From: Dehalococcoidia bacterium
Lineage (GTDB): Bacteria; Chloroflexota; Dehalococcoidia; Dehalococcoidales; JAUVZE01
Assembly (NCBI GenBank): GCA_030602665.1
Contig: JAUVZE010000041.1
Location: 1-8,250, forward strand
Direction of reading: 5' to 3'
Length of the DNA stretch: 8,250 nt
The translations under genes were made by a program, and so were the position numbers. Below, one piece after another: positions 6,677 through 8,250 of this stretch (the first letter of the stretch is position 1; the number at the start of each line of letters is the position of its first letter). The notes under the pieces were generated by a model. It was not told the origin of the DNA. It was given only the letters and a program-made list of their open reading frames with translations, and did not search any database.

Positions 6677-7357
6677 TTAGCAGTTAGCGTCAACAATATA
6701 GCCGCGGCAGATATTATTGAGGCAACACTGCTGGCAGAGGGGGCAACTTCGGCAGACATTTTTTGCCAGGCAGACTAGTAGCGCATGGTATTCATTGAAT
6801 AACTGGGTATCGGTGGGCAAATTGTCCATAAAAAGTGCTTGGTAGGCGGTGTAGCTACTATTGTTCGGGGCTAGACCAATGCGGTTGATGATACGACGGG
6901 TATAAGCATCAATAACAAAAATTGGCTTATTAGCCGCATACAATATTATAGAATCGGCTGTCTCCTGCCCGATGCCGTGGATGGAAAGAAGCTGCTGGCG
7001 GAGGTGGGGGGTATCAGTAGCCAACAGCTGGTTAAGGTCGTCAGCGTAGTGGTTACCCAGCCAATAGGCAAAGGATTTAAGCTTTAGTGCTTTGGCGTTA
7101 TAGTAGCCGCAGGGGCGGATAAGCCTAGCTAGTTCGGAGAGGGGCAGCCGGCGCAGTGCTCCTGGTGATAGCGCCTTGCCTGATTTTAGATTGGCTATCG
7201 CCTTCTCCACATTACCCCAGGCGGCTGATTGGGTCAGAATAGCGCCAACTATTACCTCAAATGGCTCCTGTGCTGGCCACCAATTTTGGGGTCCATAGTG
7301 AGCCATCAGTTGATGGTAGGTGTTTAGTAATGTTTGGCTTATTGAGTAGTTGTCCAT
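6677..7357 (-). CDS. Endonuclease III-superfamily DNA glycosylase (MagIII-like), with C-terminal FeS cysteines
   Basis: This 226-residue HhH-GPD protein resembles the endonuclease III-related group that includes Helicobacter MagIII 3-methyladenine glycosylase. It opens with the typical YGPQNWWPAQEPFEVIVGAI stretch (21-40), including paired Trp26-Trp27. The helix-hairpin-helix spans about 123-138 (HGIGQETADSIILYA), and Asp150 in VIDAY is the catalytic aspartate. The lyase lysine of true Nth (GVGRKTA) is replaced by Glu132, so it is probably a monofunctional glycosylase removing damaged bases such as alkylated purines. Unlike MagIII, it ends with seven cysteines between 196 and 217. Cys202, Cys208, Cys211 and Cys217 give C-x5-C-x2-C-x5-C, close to the Nth/MutY 4Fe-4S pattern. 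The ATG lies inside the end of trmO with no clear ribosome site, which suggests translational coupling. The substrate is inferred from family resemblance only. Confidence 0.85.
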   Translation of the reverse strand: MDNYSISQTLLNTYHQLMAHYGPQNWWPAQEPFEVIVGAILTQSAAWGNVEKAIANLKSGKALSPGALRRLPLSELARLIRPCGYYNAKALKLKSFAYWLGNHYADDLNQLLATDTPHLRQQLLSIHGIGQETADSIILYAANKPIFVIDAYTRRIINRIGLAPNNSSYTAYQALFMDNLPTDTQLFNEYHALLVCLAKNVCRSCPLCQQCCLNNICRGYIVDANC

Positions 7358-7800
7358 GGTGGCACTTTGGCATCAGTTGCTGAATCATATCCCGGGATGT
7401 AGGGTTTTATATCTATAACCGGCGTGCCATCGGTAGCATCCAGCCCTTCAACCTTTAATATGTTACCTTGACGCTCCAGCAATCTAACCGTAGCCTTGCC
7501 TATCGGGTTAGGTCTATTTGGCGAGCGGGTGGCAAAAAGCCCTACCATAGGCAACTCCGCCTTGCCTCTAGGATGGACTTTAAGTGATAGTTCGCCGCTG
7601 CGGACAACCTGATGCATCCAATAGAGAACTATAATATGGGAGAATTCCTCCAGTCCGTCCAGAGCCTCAGTCAGGCGACTATTGACCACAATTTCCGAAA
7701 CTATTCCCCACCAGTCAAAGCAGGGGCCTGGTGCTTGCTTAACTTTGTTTCTGACAGTGCCGATAGCCTTTAAGCTCATGTCAGATAGTTGGCTAGTCAT
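7339..7800 (-). CDS. trmO: TrmO (TsaA/YaeB family) tRNA m6t6A37 methyltransferase
   Basis: This 153-residue protein is a compact single-domain member; the E. coli enzyme is longer, with an extra C-terminal domain. The beta-barrel SAM-binding fold is marked by IGTVRNKV (13-20), LDGLEEFSHIIVLYWMH (47-63), the signature FATRSPNRPNPIG (89-101) and GLDATDGTPVIDIKPYIP (119-136). The family adds an N6-methyl group to threonylcarbamoyladenosine 37 of threonine tRNA. The ATG at 7800 has GAGGGG at 7813-7818, a rather long 12-base spacing. Met8 at 7779 also gives a typical family N-terminus but has no ribosome site. The last 19 bases overlap the start of the glycosylase gene, so the two form a unit. They share no obvious pathway. 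Confidence 0.9.
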   Translation of the reverse strand: MTSQLSDMSLKAIGTVRNKVKQAPGPCFDWWGIVSEIVVNSRLTEALDGLEEFSHIIVLYWMHQVVRSGELSLKVHPRGKAELPMVGLFATRSPNRPNPIGKATVRLLERQGNILKVEGLDATDGTPVIDIKPYIPGYDSATDAKVPPWTTTQ

Positions 7801-8065
7801 TCTCTAATGCTTCCCCTCGCCATTATAAACCAAAGCAAGACCTTTTGGAAGACAGTTCCCTTGTTATTAGTCACATATCTGGCCAAATCCAAAGCCTCGC
7901 TAATCTATCTTTCCCATTACACGGCTGAAGCTAGATATCCTACACTGCCCGGCACAAATCTTAGGGGTAACCCGGCTCCTGTTGGCAATCTGAGAGGATA
8001 TACTGTAATAACATAGGTTAACCTTCGTTGACAACTCGTTAGCTCATGGATTGTTTATCTACCCT
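7801..8065. other. Non-coding stretch upstream of trmO
   Basis: No believable gene was found on either strand. The only open frame, 7789-8016 on the plus strand, starts at a TTG inside trmO and has no recognisable domain or ribosome site. No tRNA T-loop signature or strong hairpin was seen. The palindrome GGTTAACC at 8017-8024 repeats the one at 6638-6645. TTGACA at 8028-8033 (plus) has no good -10. Apart from the possible trmO promoter, its content is unknown. Confidence 0.5.
7822..7827 (-). promoter_or_regulatory. Possible -10 box of the trmO-glycosylase unit
   Basis: A perfect TATAAT is present on the minus strand, with a weak -35 (TTCCAA) 17 bases upstream. Transcription would start near 7815, leaving a very short leader that overlaps the candidate ribosome site for the 7800 ATG. 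Either the leader is almost absent, the Met8 start is used, or the promoter is elsewhere. Confidence 0.3.
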
Positions 8066-8079
8066 ATCCCCTGTATCCC

Positions 8080-8105
8080 CTTCCCCTTTGAAGGAGAAGG
8101 GGAAG
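8080..8105. repeat. Stem-loop 1 of the palindromic repeat
   Basis: CTTCCCCTT (8080-8088) and AAGGGGAAG (8097-8105) form a perfect 9-base stem with an 8-base loop. It is the left outer hairpin. Its right-hand counterpart (about 8200-8225) has a CCTT-ATT-AAGG core but decays with wobbles and a mismatch. Confidence 0.75.
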
Positions 8106-8113
8106 CTAAATAA

Positions 8114-8133
8114 AGAGGGGCTAGCGCCCCTCT
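8114..8133. repeat. Stem-loop 2 of the palindromic repeat
   Basis: AGAGGGGC (8114-8121) and GCCCCTCT (8126-8133) form a perfect 8-base stem around the loop TAGC. This is the left inner hairpin. Confidence 0.75.
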
Positions 8134-8167
8134 GGGCCCCCCTGGCTGCCCTAGACTATGCGGGTCA

Positions 8168-8188
8168 AAGAGAGGCTTCGCCTCTCTT
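8168..8188. repeat. Stem-loop 3 of the palindromic repeat
   Basis: AAGAGAGGC (8168-8176) and GCCTCTCTT (8180-8188) form a perfect 9-base stem around TTC. It mirrors stem-loop 2 as the inner hairpin of the right half. The pairing is intact although the bases differ from stem-loop 2. Confidence 0.75.
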
Positions 8189-8250
8189 CCATAACAATTC
8201 TCCCTCTCCTTATTAAGGGAGGGGGGGATTAAGGGGATGAGGTTAATAAA

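Larger units (their letters stand above)
8066..8238. repeat. Composite palindromic (MITE-like) repeat of two inverted half-units
   Basis: The outer ends are imperfect inverted copies: ATCCCCTGTATCCCC (8066-8080) and GGGGATTAAGGGGAT (8224-8238) match at 13 of 15 positions after reverse complement. Inside each end comes a CT/AG-rich hairpin, then an AT-rich spacer, then a second compact hairpin. The left and right halves are thus diverged copies in opposite orientation around a centre near 8134-8167. No open frame is inside. Such short, non-coding, terminally inverted units are typical of non-autonomous mobile or interspersed repeats. Copy number in the genome cannot be seen from one window, so mobility is inferred. 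Confidence 0.65.

Noticed and set aside
7789..8016. Open frame of 75 codons on the plus strand
   Set aside because: It begins at a TTG inside trmO on the opposite strand, has no ribosome site and shows no domain or composition suggestive of a real protein.
7955..8025. TPP-riboswitch-like fragments (a GGGGTAACC stretch followed by CTGAGA)
   Set aside because: The conserved GAACCTGA part and the rest of the core are missing, and no thiamine gene follows.
8028..8060. Plus-strand promoter from the TTGACA at 8028-8033
   Set aside because: No acceptable -10 at 16-18 bases; the nearest TTTATC lies about 20 bases away, and no plus-strand gene is visible downstream in the window.
1..8250. CRISPR array, tRNA, rRNA, transposase, toxin-antitoxin or phage genes
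   Set aside because: None was found by reading both strands; the only repeated structure is the palindromic element at the right edge.

Overview
This window looks like a piece of an anaerobic (or facultatively anaerobic) bacterial chromosome of moderate GC, carrying acyl-CoA oxidation genes next to DNA and tRNA maintenance genes. The combination of a membrane Hdr-like FeS oxidoreductase, a thiolase paired with a DUF35 protein, a class-U-like sirtuin, and C/T-G/A-rich palindromic intergenic repeats reminds me of subsurface or marine Chloroflexota (Dehalococcoidia). That assignment is an inference from gene content and style. There is no rRNA or other taxonomic marker here.

Layout. (1) 1-1790, + strand: the 3' part of a membrane FeS oxidoreductase with a NarI-like cytochrome b domain, two 4Fe-4S motifs and two CCG domains. 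It resembles the EtfAB:menaquinone oxidoreductases of syntrophs. (2) 1924-3542, + strand: a SCP-x-type thiolase and a Zn-ribbon/OB-fold (DUF35) partner starting at TTG, with a possible promoter in the gap before them. (3) 3550-6516, - strand: a convergent, closely spaced set in transcriptional order sirtuin (GTG start), MeaB G-protein chaperone, acyl-CoA dehydrogenase. The dehydrogenase and the DUF35 gene end 7 bases apart, tail to tail. (4) 6677-7800, - strand: trmO overlapping a MagIII-like Nth-family DNA glycosylase by 19 bases. (5) 7801-8250: no credible gene. It holds a possible trmO promoter and, at 8066-8238, a composite palindromic repeat made of two diverged inverted half-units.

How the genes fit together. 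The dehydrogenase and thiolase could supply two steps of acyl-CoA breakdown. Electrons would pass through ETF (not in the window) to the membrane FeS protein and the quinone pool. MeaB serves a B12-dependent acyl-CoA mutase (not in the window), which fits odd-chain or branched substrates giving propionyl-CoA. The sirtuin could remove acyl groups from lysines of the same pathway.

The most unusual points are an acyl-CoA dehydrogenase that appears to lack the catalytic glutamate at both known positions and the flavin-contacting Thr/Ser, and the palindromic repeat at the right edge. No CRISPR array, tRNA, rRNA, transposase or prophage gene was seen.
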